From contig OZ251227.1 in the NCBI GenBank assembly GCA_965240325.2, positions 1,860,001 to 1,924,000 of the forward strand: a stretch of DNA of 64,000 nt, written 5' to 3'. A program made the position numbers and the translations under genes. The notes under the pieces are model-generated. The model did not search any database, was not told the DNA's origin, and saw only the letters and a program-made list of their open reading frames with translations. Position 1 is the first letter of the stretch, and each line of letters opens with the position of its first letter. This DNA is from Rebecca billardiae RCC1528 (Eukaryota > Haptophyta). This document shows, piece by piece, positions 15,666-24,487 of this stretch.

Positions 15666-17471
15666 TCATGCTGCCGAGGCGGACGGAGCCTGCGGCTGGC
15701 GCTGCGGCTGCGCGTCAGCGCTGGGCTCGCGCTGCTCCTCCGCGGCGCGCGCCGCGTCCAGAACGACGCTCTGGAAGAGCGCGTCGAACTTGGAGAGGTC
15801 CGGCCGGCGCGGGTCGAGGCGCAGCTGGCTCACGCGCCGGCCATCCACGCCCGCCTCGCGCAGCCGGCGCACCATCGTCCCCTCGCCCTCCGCTGCGCGC
15901 AGGAAGGAGACGAACGAGCAGCGCGCGCGCGCATGCACCTCCTGCGCGTACCGCGAGAACGCCTCTGCGAAGAAGGCGCCGCTCGGGCCCTTGGTGTTCT
16001 CCTCCTCGTCGGTGACCACGATGAAGAGGTCGATCTTCTTTTGCTCCCGCGCGAACGTCTCCAGCGCTGCCGCCGGCGCGGTCGAGCAGCCCGCCTGCAC
16101 CGCGTCCGCGATCGCGATCACGTCGGCGGCCGTGCGCGCGCCGTGCGGGTGCGCCGCACTCGTGAAGGCGCGGTTGTTGAAGAAGACGAGCTCCGCCTCG
16201 AAGAGCGCGCTCATCATCGCGCCGACGATGGCGGCGGCGTTGATCGCCACCTGCATCGACGCGGACGCGTCCCCGAGCACGGCCACGCGCAGGCCGGCCG
16301 CGTCGGCAGGCATGCTCTCGCGCACCGCCGCCGGCACCGCGCGGAGCGCATGCGGACCCAGATCGCTCGCGGCGCGCGCGGCGAGCGCCTGCAGCGTGCG
16401 CGGGCCGGCCGCGCCGATGAGCTCGAGCTTGTGCGCCTTGAGCCGATCGAGCAGCCGCTCGGCGGTGGGGAGCAGCGCGCCCCACCACCCTGCGCCGCTG
16501 CGCTGCAGCGTCAGCATCCGCTCGAGCAGCTTGGCGAAGTTGTCCGTGCGGAATGAGCCGACCGCGCTCGCGGACTCGAGCTCGCCGGCGGAGACGCGGC
16601 CGGCGAGCACCTCGTCCACGGCGGCTTGGCCTGGTGGGGTCGAGGACGCGCGGCCGTACAGCGTGCCGCGCGCGTCCACGCCGCACAGCTCCTCGTAGTT
16701 CCACAGGACGTCGCCGAGCGGCATGCGCGCGGCCAGCTCCGCGCGCGCGCCGCTCGGCAGCGCGCGCGGCTCGAGCCTGAGGCGGATGATCGAGTACGCC
16801 TCGGCGAGGCGCGGGTGCCGCTCGAGCATCTCGACCAGGTTCTCTGCCGTCAGCTGCCGCACGTCCGCGGCGAGCGAGCCCTCGGGCGCGCTCTCGCCGA
16901 AGACGCAGCGCGGGAAGTAGCGCAGCGCAAAGTCGGTCGGCCGCGGGTGCGCGAGGTCGCACGCGCCCTTCCACACGTCGTGGTGCTCGAAGCGCGCGCA
17001 GTCGAACTCGAGGCGGGCGGCCGGGATCGACCGAATCCACTTGCGCACCACGCGCATGAACGACGCGCTCGCGGAGAACTGCTCGGGCGCGCCCCACGCG
17101 CGCAGGTCGTTGATCTTGGACTCGACGCGACGGCGGCGGCGGCGCTGGCCCTGAGGGAGGGAGGCAAGCTCGCGGTTGAGCTGGCGCGTGCGCCGCGGCG
17201 CGTCGAGAAGCGCACATGCGCGCGAGATCACGCCGGGCTCGCGGAACTCGTCGAGCTCCATCAGCTCGGCGAGGAGCGCGCGCTTGCGCGACGCCCACAG
17301 CGTCGCGATGATGCGCGCGCGGTTCGGCAGCGTGAGCGTGACGCCACCTGTGCGCGCGATCTCGCGGAGCGCATTGTCCACGTTCGTCTCAGGGGCGCGG
17401 ACCGCGTCGAAGAAGGCCGGGAGGCCATGCTCCTCGTTGAGTAGGTGGCGGACGGTGCCGACGTCGACCAT
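15666..17471 (-). CDS. vWA-domain protein, possible Ro60/TROVE-like relative
   Basis: 601 codons from the ATG at 17471 (context gttgccATGG). An upstream in-frame extension to 17552 begins with TTG, so I do not use it. Residues about 394-550 form a von Willebrand factor A domain: VAVLGDASASM gives the DxSxS metal-ion adhesion motif near residue 401, followed by VFFNN and then FIVVTDEEENT, supplying the later MIDAS Asp. The N-terminal 390 residues are predicted mostly helical and contain a basic run (QRRRRRR). A helical N-terminal module plus a C-terminal vWA recalls Ro60/TROVE RNA-binding proteins, but I cannot match the TROVE HEAT-repeat signature with confidence. An alternative is an uncharacterised protist vWA family. 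Lack of a signal peptide suggests an intracellular protein. Confidence 0.75.
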   Translation of the reverse strand: MVDVGTVRHLLNEEHGLPAFFDAVRAPETNVDNALREIARTGGVTLTLPNRARIIATLWASRKRALLAELMELDEFREPGVISRACALLDAPRRTRQLNRELASLPQGQRRRRRRVESKINDLRAWGAPEQFSASASFMRVVRKWIRSIPAARLEFDCARFEHHDVWKGACDLAHPRPTDFALRYFPRCVFGESAPEGSLAADVRQLTAENLVEMLERHPRLAEAYSIIRLRLEPRALPSGARAELAARMPLGDVLWNYEELCGVDARGTLYGRASSTPPGQAAVDEVLAGRVSAGELESASAVGSFRTDNFAKLLERMLTLQRSGAGWWGALLPTAERLLDRLKAHKLELIGAAGPRTLQALAARAASDLGPHALRAVPAAVRESMPADAAGLRVAVLGDASASMQVAINAAAIVGAMMSALFEAELVFFNNRAFTSAAHPHGARTAADVIAIADAVQAGCSTAPAAALETFAREQKKIDLFIVVTDEEENTKGPSGAFFAEAFSRYAQEVHARARCSFVSFLRAAEGEGTMVRRLREAGVDGRRVSQLRLDPRRPDLSKFDALFQSVVLDAARAAEEQREPSADAQPQRQPQAPSASAA

Positions 17472-17841
17472 GGCAACGGGGTGAGGGGGTCCGCGTGGAC
17501 GGTCGTCGACTTGTCGAGTGGTCCACGACCGGGCGAACTGCCACGCGAGCAACGTGCCCGGACCACTTCTCCGCTGTATGACGCGATGATTCTGATGCTG
17601 CGCTGACTGATGACGAGCAATTGTATGTACGACAGTACCTTATGGATACTGTAACCTTTTGTTGCCAGAGGACAAGTCTCCCAACTACCCACGTTCAGTC
17701 AATGCACTAGCTAGTATTATGAAGCAGCACGTCCACTAACCGGGCAACAGCGACGTGACGCTATCAATGTCGGGCTGTCGGCGGCCGCCCAAAGTGTTCT
17801 TCTCGGACTCGGGCCGGCGTCACTCGTCAGCCGAGTCACAA
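17472..17841. other. Intergenic, 370 bp
   Basis: Spacer between the 5' end of the vWA gene and the 3' end of the F-box/kelch gene, both on the minus strand. AT content is raised near 17570-17720. No recognisable element. Confidence 0.5.
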
Positions 17842-19638
17842 TCAAGTGTGCTCCGAGGAGAGTCCAAACGAGAGTGTCGCCACTGCCAGCCGGCCAAAGA
17901 ACGGGCAGCATGCGACCACGGTGCCCGTGGCCTCGCAGAGCGTGAGCGAGGGCGGGTGGTTCTCGTTGCGCAGCGCGTCGAACGCCGCCGTCGCTTCGAG
18001 CGCGGGCTGCGCATCTGCGGGCGCAGCCCCCGCCGGCTCGCCCTCCCGGGCGTGCGCCGCATCGGCGCTGCCGGCCGGCCGAGCGACGCAGATGGCGTCG
18101 CACCGGTGTGCGCGCACGCACGCGGGGCCGGCGTCGCGCTCGGCGAGGCGGAAGGCGCACGCGTCCACGGGCGCGAGGAAGCCGGCGCTCGCGTCCCCGA
18201 AGCGGTCCAGGCACCGGCCGCGATGGCCGCCGAGCAGCAGGACCGTGTGGCCAGCATGCAGCGTGCCCACGCTCGCGCTCAGCTGCGCAACGGACGCGCG
18301 CGGCACGGACGGGTGGGCGGCGACGCGCTCCCAGCGCGCGCCCGGCGCCGAGAGGTCGAGGAGCCACGTGTCACTCGACGGCAGGTAGCCGCTCGCTGCG
18401 CCCGACCTCACGCCGCCGCACACGATCAGCCGGTCCCGCACCACGCCGCCGGCCGCGCGCGCGAGCCCATCCGCGCACGGCTCGGGCATGTGCAGCTCAC
18501 GCAGCCGCCACCCGCCGAGCGCAGTGTCCAGCAGCCAGGTGTCGCTCAGCAGCTCGCGGTCGCGCTGCCCGCCGAAGAGGACGAGGTGCCGGCCCCACGC
18601 GACGGCGACGTGGTACGCGCGCGAGGGCGGCGGCGCGCGCGCGGCCGCCGCGCTGAACGCCACGCCGAGCTCGGCCGCGGGCGTCCAGCGCACGCGCTGC
18701 ATCGCTCGATCGTCCAGCGTGCGCCCGGCCGCGCCCGAGCCGGTGCCGTCCGCGGCGGGGTCGGCGGCGCACGCGTGCACGCCTCGGAGGGAGAGCACGT
18801 GCACGTCGAGCAGCGGGTGCAGCATGTAGTCGTGCCCGCCGCTCACGACCAGCGCCGAGCGCCCGACGGCCGTGAGCTGGTGGTGGAAGCGAGGCGTCGG
18901 CCGCTCGTCCGACTGCGCCACGGCGCTCGGCTGCAGCTCGGACCAGCGCCACGTGTGCGCGCACGCCGCGGGGCCGAGCGGGCCGAGGGCGCAGGTGCGG
19001 TTGTCACGGGCGCCGCTCGCACGCAGCCCGCCGTACAGGACGAGCACCTCGTGCCCGTCCGCATCGCGCAGCACCGCGCCGCCGCCGTCGTCGGCCGTGT
19101 AAATGCGCGGGCCCGGGCCGTCCTCGTCGCCGCCCGGCTCCGATGGGCTATCGCCGGCGGGAGGGCCGACGGGGTACCACGTGCCCGACGCAATGTCAAG
19201 CGCCCAGCAGTCCGCGAGGAACGCCTCCGACCCGGTCCCGCCGCCCGCCGGCGCGAGCTTGCTCTCGCGCTGGCCACCAAACACGACGAGCGTCGCGCCG
19301 CCGTTGCACGCAAAGGCGACATGGTGGCGCCGGGCGATGGGGCCGCGCGCGCTCGTGGGCGGGCGGAACGACCAACTCAGACGCTCAAACGTCGTCAGCA
19401 GCCGCAGGTCGCGCCGCGCGTGCGAAGGCGCGGCGGTCGGCCCGCCCGCGCGCGCAAGCGCCGTCTGCCACACATGTTCAGCACGCGCGGCGCGGGCACA
19501 TGTGCGGCTGGTGAGCGCGAGGTGCGCGAGGTCCACAGGCTGGTCGAGCTGGGCGGCAACATGCTCCAGCAGCTCCGCATTCAGCGCCTCGTCGAGCGCG
19601 ATGTCCTCGCGCGCCACCGGGTCCACCGCGGCCGGCAT
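17842..19638 (-). CDS. F-box / kelch-repeat protein
   Basis: 598 codons from the ATG at 19638. The longer open frame to 19734 begins with GTG and is not used. Residues about 18-66 fit an F-box (LNAELLEHVAAQL, then LALTSRTCARAA, then VWQ), which in known proteins docks on Skp1 of an SCF ubiquitin ligase. About residues 100-540 contain at least five kelch blades with the GG doublet and distal Trp: LVVFGGQRE, LVVSGGHD, LVLFGGQRD followed by DTWLLD, LIVCGGVRSG followed by DTWLLDLSAPGARW, and VLLLGGHRG. The order F-box then kelch propeller is that of plant F-box/kelch and ZEITLUPE-type substrate receptors, here without a LOV domain. The likely role is choosing a substrate for ubiquitination; the substrate is unknown. 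It is divergent from the neighbouring glycosyltransferase-like gene. Confidence 0.87.
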   Translation of the reverse strand: MPAAVDPVAREDIALDEALNAELLEHVAAQLDQPVDLAHLALTSRTCARAARAEHVWQTALARAGGPTAAPSHARRDLRLLTTFERLSWSFRPPTSARGPIARRHHVAFACNGGATLVVFGGQRESKLAPAGGGTGSEAFLADCWALDIASGTWYPVGPPAGDSPSEPGGDEDGPGPRIYTADDGGGAVLRDADGHEVLVLYGGLRASGARDNRTCALGPLGPAACAHTWRWSELQPSAVAQSDERPTPRFHHQLTAVGRSALVVSGGHDYMLHPLLDVHVLSLRGVHACAADPAADGTGSGAAGRTLDDRAMQRVRWTPAAELGVAFSAAAARAPPPSRAYHVAVAWGRHLVLFGGQRDRELLSDTWLLDTALGGWRLRELHMPEPCADGLARAAGGVVRDRLIVCGGVRSGAASGYLPSSDTWLLDLSAPGARWERVAAHPSVPRASVAQLSASVGTLHAGHTVLLLGGHRGRCLDRFGDASAGFLAPVDACAFRLAERDAGPACVRAHRCDAICVARPAGSADAAHAREGEPAGAAPADAQPALEATAAFDALRNENHPPSLTLCEATGTVVACCPFFGRLAVATLSFGLSSEHT

Positions 19639-19880
19639 AAACTGCGGCGTGCGCGCCGTGCACCTGACGCCGGCTTGCGTCTTGCCGTCTTCGGCGCCTT
19701 TGAAGCTTCGCGATGGCGGCCGGCCGGCGCGCACGCGCCGGACTTGATGATAGACTCCGCTCGCGCATCAAATTTGCTTCGCGGTGCGCTCCGCAGTCCT
19801 CGAACGATGGTGGTGTAGGCTGCCTGATTCAACACTGCCCTGCCTGCCCCAAGAGCGCAGCGAGGGAGGCGGGCAGGCAA
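19639..19880. promoter_or_regulatory. Divergent intergenic region between F-box/kelch and glycosyltransferase-like genes
   Basis: About 242 bp lie between the two start codons I chose, pointing in opposite directions. If the glycosyltransferase-like gene instead starts at the in-frame ATG at 19713, only 74 bp remain. A shared promoter is inferred from the layout only. Confidence 0.35.
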
Positions 19881-21113
19881 ATGGCGGTGAGCATCGGCGA
19901 CCGCACGCGGTGGACGGGCGGCGGACAGACTGGCGGCGCCGTGCTCTTCGTCGTGGCGGCTCACGTGGCCAACGAGCGCAACGGCGATTTGCTCAATGGC
20001 ACGGTCAGGTCCATCCAGCGGTACCACCCAACCATGCCAATCCTGGTCGTGGACAACGCCTCGCCAGCGCAGCGCGCAGGGGATCCGCCGACGCAGCGCG
20101 TGGAGGATGCCCTCGGGCCCTCGCGCACCGAGTACGTACGCGTGATGCGCACGCCGTGGTCCGCTGGGCAGCTGGGCTCGTGGGCGCTTGCGGACCGCGA
20201 GCTTGGACCAGGCGGCGCGTACGCTGCTGCGAACATCACGCGTGTAATCCTGCTGCAGCACTCGACTCGGCTCAGCAGGAAGCCGCTTTTCCCGCGTGAC
20301 GTGAACGCCGGGCTCTGCCCTCTCGTGGCTGCGGCTGGCAGCTATGCGCTGATGCAGGGCGTCAACGTCTCCGCTTGGGACGACGCGTTCGCGCCTCTCA
20401 AGTCGCGCTTGGACCCCAACCTCGCCCTCGCGATTCTAGAAGAGGTTGGGCCAGTGCCGTGCGCACAGTGCATCGCAGCGAACCGCTCCGGGGTCCAGGC
20501 CAGTGCGCTGCTGCCGTGGGCCCTTGCGCGGCATGGCGTGCTGGACTGCACGCGCCCCGCGTTCGAGGCGCTCGGAGAGCTCGGCCTGTGGGGCGCACTC
20601 GGGTGGAGCCGAGCGGGTCGCCCCCAGCTGGACGCAGTTGGCTCTCTCGCGCGCGTCCTGCAGTCTCGAGGGGCATGTGCACTCGGCGAATGGAATCAGG
20701 ATTTGGAACGGCTAGCTGGGATCCTGGTGATCTGGTTCGCGGCAGGGCTGCCCGGCCTGCAGCGCGCAGTGCCGAAGGGCTCGGCGTTGGAGATGGTGCT
20801 CTCGCTGAGGGCGAGCAACAGCAGCTGGCCGGCTCTTGGGCACGATGCGGTGGCTCGTGGCATTGAGCCCGGCCCGAGCGGCGCCTTCACCGCCGAGGCT
20901 GAGCCCTCTGCGGATGCTCACGCAGGTGGCGAGCAGGACCAGCAGAGGGCAATTGCCGACCTCTTCAGGCCATATCCTCACTTGGGACGTCAAAAGGGGA
21001 AGCCTTACCCGCGGTGTGCGCGCCGCCCAGAGGAGACGGTGAAGAAGGTCCACGGCCACACTTTCCTCGACGACATCACGGGGCGGTGTCCTCTGCGACC
21101 ACGCCAAAGGTGA
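19881..21113 (+). CDS. Glycosyltransferase-like protein (GT-A-type N-terminus)
   Basis: 410 codons from the ATG at 19881 (MAVSIGDRTRW); an in-frame ATG at 19713 would add 56 low-complexity residues. The segment AVLFVVAAHVANERN, followed by GTVRSIQRYHPTMPILVVDN, resembles the first strand, helix and second strand of a GT-A nucleotide-sugar-binding fold (compare the VVDN/VVDD end of family-2 enzymes). A little further on, RVILLQHSTRL could be the strand before the usual acidic motif, but no DxD is evident, so activity is uncertain. No signal peptide or clear membrane anchor is visible. The last 15 codons overlap a short near-repeat (ctgcgaccacg at about 21097 and 21130), so the true 3' end may differ. 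Confidence 0.5.
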   Translation: MAVSIGDRTRWTGGGQTGGAVLFVVAAHVANERNGDLLNGTVRSIQRYHPTMPILVVDNASPAQRAGDPPTQRVEDALGPSRTEYVRVMRTPWSAGQLGSWALADRELGPGGAYAAANITRVILLQHSTRLSRKPLFPRDVNAGLCPLVAAAGSYALMQGVNVSAWDDAFAPLKSRLDPNLALAILEEVGPVPCAQCIAANRSGVQASALLPWALARHGVLDCTRPAFEALGELGLWGALGWSRAGRPQLDAVGSLARVLQSRGACALGEWNQDLERLAGILVIWFAAGLPGLQRAVPKGSALEMVLSLRASNSSWPALGHDAVARGIEPGPSGAFTAEAEPSADAHAGGEQDQQRAIADLFRPYPHLGRQKGKPYPRCARRPEETVKKVHGHTFLDDITGRCPLRPRQR

Positions 21114-23505
21114 GTGGCTGATGATGTCTGCGACCACGCGAAAGGTGAGACATCATCAGCGCGCTGGGCGGCGCTGGAGGGGTGAGATTGGCGCCGACTG
21201 CGCGCCCTCCTGCGGTAGTTGCGTGCCCGCGAAGGCGGTGCGCGTGGTTGAGCGCGGCGGAAGAGCAGCCATTTGCGTCGTTCCGCCGCTCGCCGTTCGG
21301 AGTCACTGCATCCGCCGCGCCTCAGGCCATCGCGTGCGCCGCACCAACAAGGAAGTCGTGTGCATTCCTCGGCTGACTGCACGCGTGCCGCGAGCAGCGG
21401 CGTCGGCGTCCGGCACTTGGTTGCACTGGGCGATGTCCAGGTAGTTTATACACGCGTCATCGCTCTTCACAGTACGCTGCCTGGCATACGCATCTGCACT
21501 ACGGCCACGGGTCACACAGCCGTCAAAAGGCATGATCGAGCATCACGCAGCGGTTGGCATCGACCTACGGCGAGGGACGTGTGAGCATGAAAAGCACTGA
21601 CATGCGCCCTTCTGGATAGTGATGTCGTAGTGATCGAGCACATTCCCGCGTGAAAGGAGCGCGCGCCATTCAGGCACCGGACGCGGCGTCGGGGCTGGAT
21701 GCTCACGTCTTGGCCTCTTGGGCAGGCTGATGCTGCCTTCCGGCTGCAGGCGGGTGCGTCCATCAAGGCTGACCGTGTGTGCGCGATGCGCACCGTGAAG
21801 TTCGACAGGGAACGTCCAGGCGTGAGCTACTGCTTGGCAAGGTAGTACACACATTCATACACGCGCCGTGTCATCCGAAGAGGCACATACACGCAGGCCA
21901 TGGGCCTCGTTCAGGTATGTTTTGCATTGCACGCATGTATGTTCGTACTACCTCGGGCCAAGATTGACGTCGGAGCACAAGTCAGGGAGGTCAGTGCCGA
22001 GGCAGAGCTGGGCAACAGCCACGTGCGCGGCGACTCCGTGCCAGCGCACATGCTGCGCGTCGCCGTAGATCAGCATGGCGTGCGCTGCAAGTGCAACGTC
22101 GTCGTCGGGCCAGAGCGCTTGTTCGACCAATCGAATCGTATGATGCAATCAGCACACCTGAACGCAGCTGTTCGGACCCGCGCTCATGCGCGGCGGCGCA
22201 AGGCAGCGCAGTGCGTAAAGTGTAGTTCCTCGCCACGCGGAAGCGCATGCTCCGTGTTTGTCTCGCCTCGCATGGCGCACGCGGGGGAGGCTGGCCGTGT
22301 GGCGGTGTGCACAGACATGCTGGCCCGAGGCAAGTACAGCCGAATGCGAAGCGCGGGCGAAGCGGCGAATGGCACTTCAACACGACTGCCCGTCCACACG
22401 CACGGGAGCGCGGCGCCGTCGCCCGCTCGCCCGAGACGCGCGCGGCCGCCGCGAAGCGCGCGGCGGAATAAATGCAAGGCGGAAATAAAAGTGGCAGGTA
22501 CCAATTTTCGGCGAAGTGCCACCACGGACGCCAACGGTACTTTTCGATCCCATTATTTTCTCAGCAAATTCTCAATAAAAGTTCGTAGCCTATAAAAAAC
22601 TGTGCCCTGGCGGGCGGGGGGGGTCGGCGGGCCGTGCCAGTGCTGTCGCAATGTATCCTTTGCGGGTTCGCGTCTTTCCACATTCGCTCGTGGCCGTGGG
22701 TGACGGACAGTCGAGTGCAAGGACCAGTGACACGTGAAGTTGGCTCCCCGACGTGATGTACACATGTTTCACGGTCTGTACTCTTAGAGTATTGTATGCG
22801 CATCAGCGAGGCCCACACCCACGAGGGAATGTGCAGCACGCGGGGCGGGGCGGGTAGCCCGTTGCTCCGCGCGAGCGCGGGTACGCGTTGCTGAGTATGT
22901 GCCGCATATCGACCGCGATGGCGTAATCGAGCGCCTCGCCGCCGTGGGCTCGGCGCAGGTCGCGTTGACGTCGTACACGGCCACAACGCTGAGCACGAGC
23001 GCGCTGACGTTCACGCGGTCGTCGCTCTTCGCATCTTCGACAGGTCTGGCGCTCGCGTGCTCGGCGGCACGAGGAGCTGTTGGTTGTGCGCGCGCGCGCA
23101 CACAGCGACAGCGTGTGCACTCGCGATCGAGAGTGGGCAAGCGCTGCTCACGCGAGCACACGAATCGCAGCGCATCCGTCACCGGCGTGACGACTTCCGC
23201 CTCGTCCCGCAGCGCCTGCGCCATGGACGAGGCCATGGCGCGGCGATGTTGCATGCTCGACGTTTCCGATCTCTCTGCGGATGGCATCACGGGCTTGTCT
23301 GTGTCGCGCTGCGGCGAGGGTCGCCAACTCGCGATGACGCGGTTGCTGCCACGGCGACAGACCCGGGAGGTGCGTCCGCAGCGCGTCGTACGCCGTTGGC
23401 GCTGCGCTTCCGTCGCATTGGTCACCGTCGACGCCATCCGGCAGGCCGGACGTGGGCTTCGGCTGAGGGACCGGACCGCGAGCAATGACTGAGTCCGGTG
23501 CGCGG

Positions 23506-24065
23506 ATTCCGGCGATCGAGTTCAGAAGGCCGCGCCAAATCTAAAATCTTGCGTCGCGTGCGATGGCGCTTCCCGCCCGCGAGACGCCTCGTGATGAGGG
23601 CTTTCTCGCACCGAGCCCGACGCGCGACGGTGGATCGCGCGAGGCGGTCATCGTGCGCAGCGCATGATGCTATGGCCGGTGCGAGCTTTCGACGTGCACG
23701 TCGGGCGAGGATCGCCCCAGGTCGCACGATCGTGTCGACGCGCCGAGCGTACCGCATCAAACGGGTCGATTTGGGCCCCGTTCGACCTGCACGCGAGACG
23801 ACGAGGGCAGCAATCGCGAATCGGGCGAAAACACGTCTCGGGAATCCTCTCATGATGTCCGCGCCGGCGTTGGATTCGGCGCGCGCGGCCCACGCGCTCC
23901 GCGCCAGGCGCCATATGGTTTTCGGCCGAGCGTCCCCAGTGGGAGCTGCGAGGGCGCCCGGTAGTGAGCGAAGCGACCCGGCAGTGAGCGAGGCGATTTT
24001 CTTTTCTTTGCGAGGCGATTTTCTTTTTCCCTTGTATTTTTCTTATCTTTTTCCCGGGCACTACA
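23506..24065 (+). repeat. Dispersed repeat, copy 1 (with 48248-48803)
   Basis: Direct copy of 48248-48803, about 90% identical by eye with a few small indels, running from the attccgg/gttcag block to the shared cccgggcactaca end. The last 80 bp contain a gcgattttcttttctttgcg duplication in both copies. The two copies diverge abruptly after the cactaca end. It is probably part of a mobile element. Confidence 0.85.
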
Positions 24066-24203
24066 AGGGGCGGACCTACGGCCCGCCATAAAGAGGGCGG
24101 GTAAATTCTGGTACTACGTTTAATGCTGATGCTGAACACCGAGAGAAGAAAAGGAACGTTCGCGCTGCCGCCGACGAATCAGGAGACCTGTGTCGTCCTA
24201 TCT

Positions 24204-24354
24204 GTGTCGTTAAATCATAGAATGAGAGTTAGGGACTTGCGTAGTAGTAGGTCCACATTTAATATACTCAAGTGGACCACCTCATCACCACCCTGTGGCT
24301 ATCGGTCCCCAAGCCTGAGCTGTACAGTTTACTCATTCTATGATTTAACGACAC
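24204..24354. mobile_element. MITE-like element with 22 bp perfect terminal inverted repeats
   Basis: The left end gtgtcgttaaatcatagaat plus ga (24204-24225) recurs as an exact reverse complement at 24333-24354, bounding 151 bp with no coding potential. Single-ended relatives of the same tip occur near 45057 and 63123, so this is a family. The size and structure fit a non-autonomous DNA transposon. I could not see a clean target duplication. Confidence 0.7.
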
Positions 24355-24487
24355 TCTGTTTTAACGTGCACAGTTTACTAAGAATAAGAGACGCACACAG
24401 CTCAGGCAGGCGAGATTGACGCCCGTAATGAATTCCGCTGTGTGCGTTTTGATAAAGGGTAATTAAGAATTACCCTGCGGGTACAGG

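Larger units (their letters stand above)
21114..24487. other. Repeat-rich region without a supported gene
   Basis: About 3.4 kb. Open frames are short and unlike known families. The right two thirds consists of segments that recur at 45-51 kb: about 22600-22680 matches 47278-47345, 23090-23470 matches 47700-48060 (diverged), 23506-24065 matches 48248-48803 closely, 24055-24092 matches about 50723-50753, and 24370-24412 matches 48140-48182. It also holds a small MITE-like inverted repeat at 24204-24354. It reads as decayed mobile DNA. The promoter of the giant receptor gene must lie near its right end. Confidence 0.6.

Noticed and set aside
17472-17552. Longer N-terminus for the vWA protein (also F-box to 19734, sulfotransferase to 42375, acyltransferase to 50818)
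   Set aside because: All these extensions start with TTG or GTG; each has a convincing downstream ATG.
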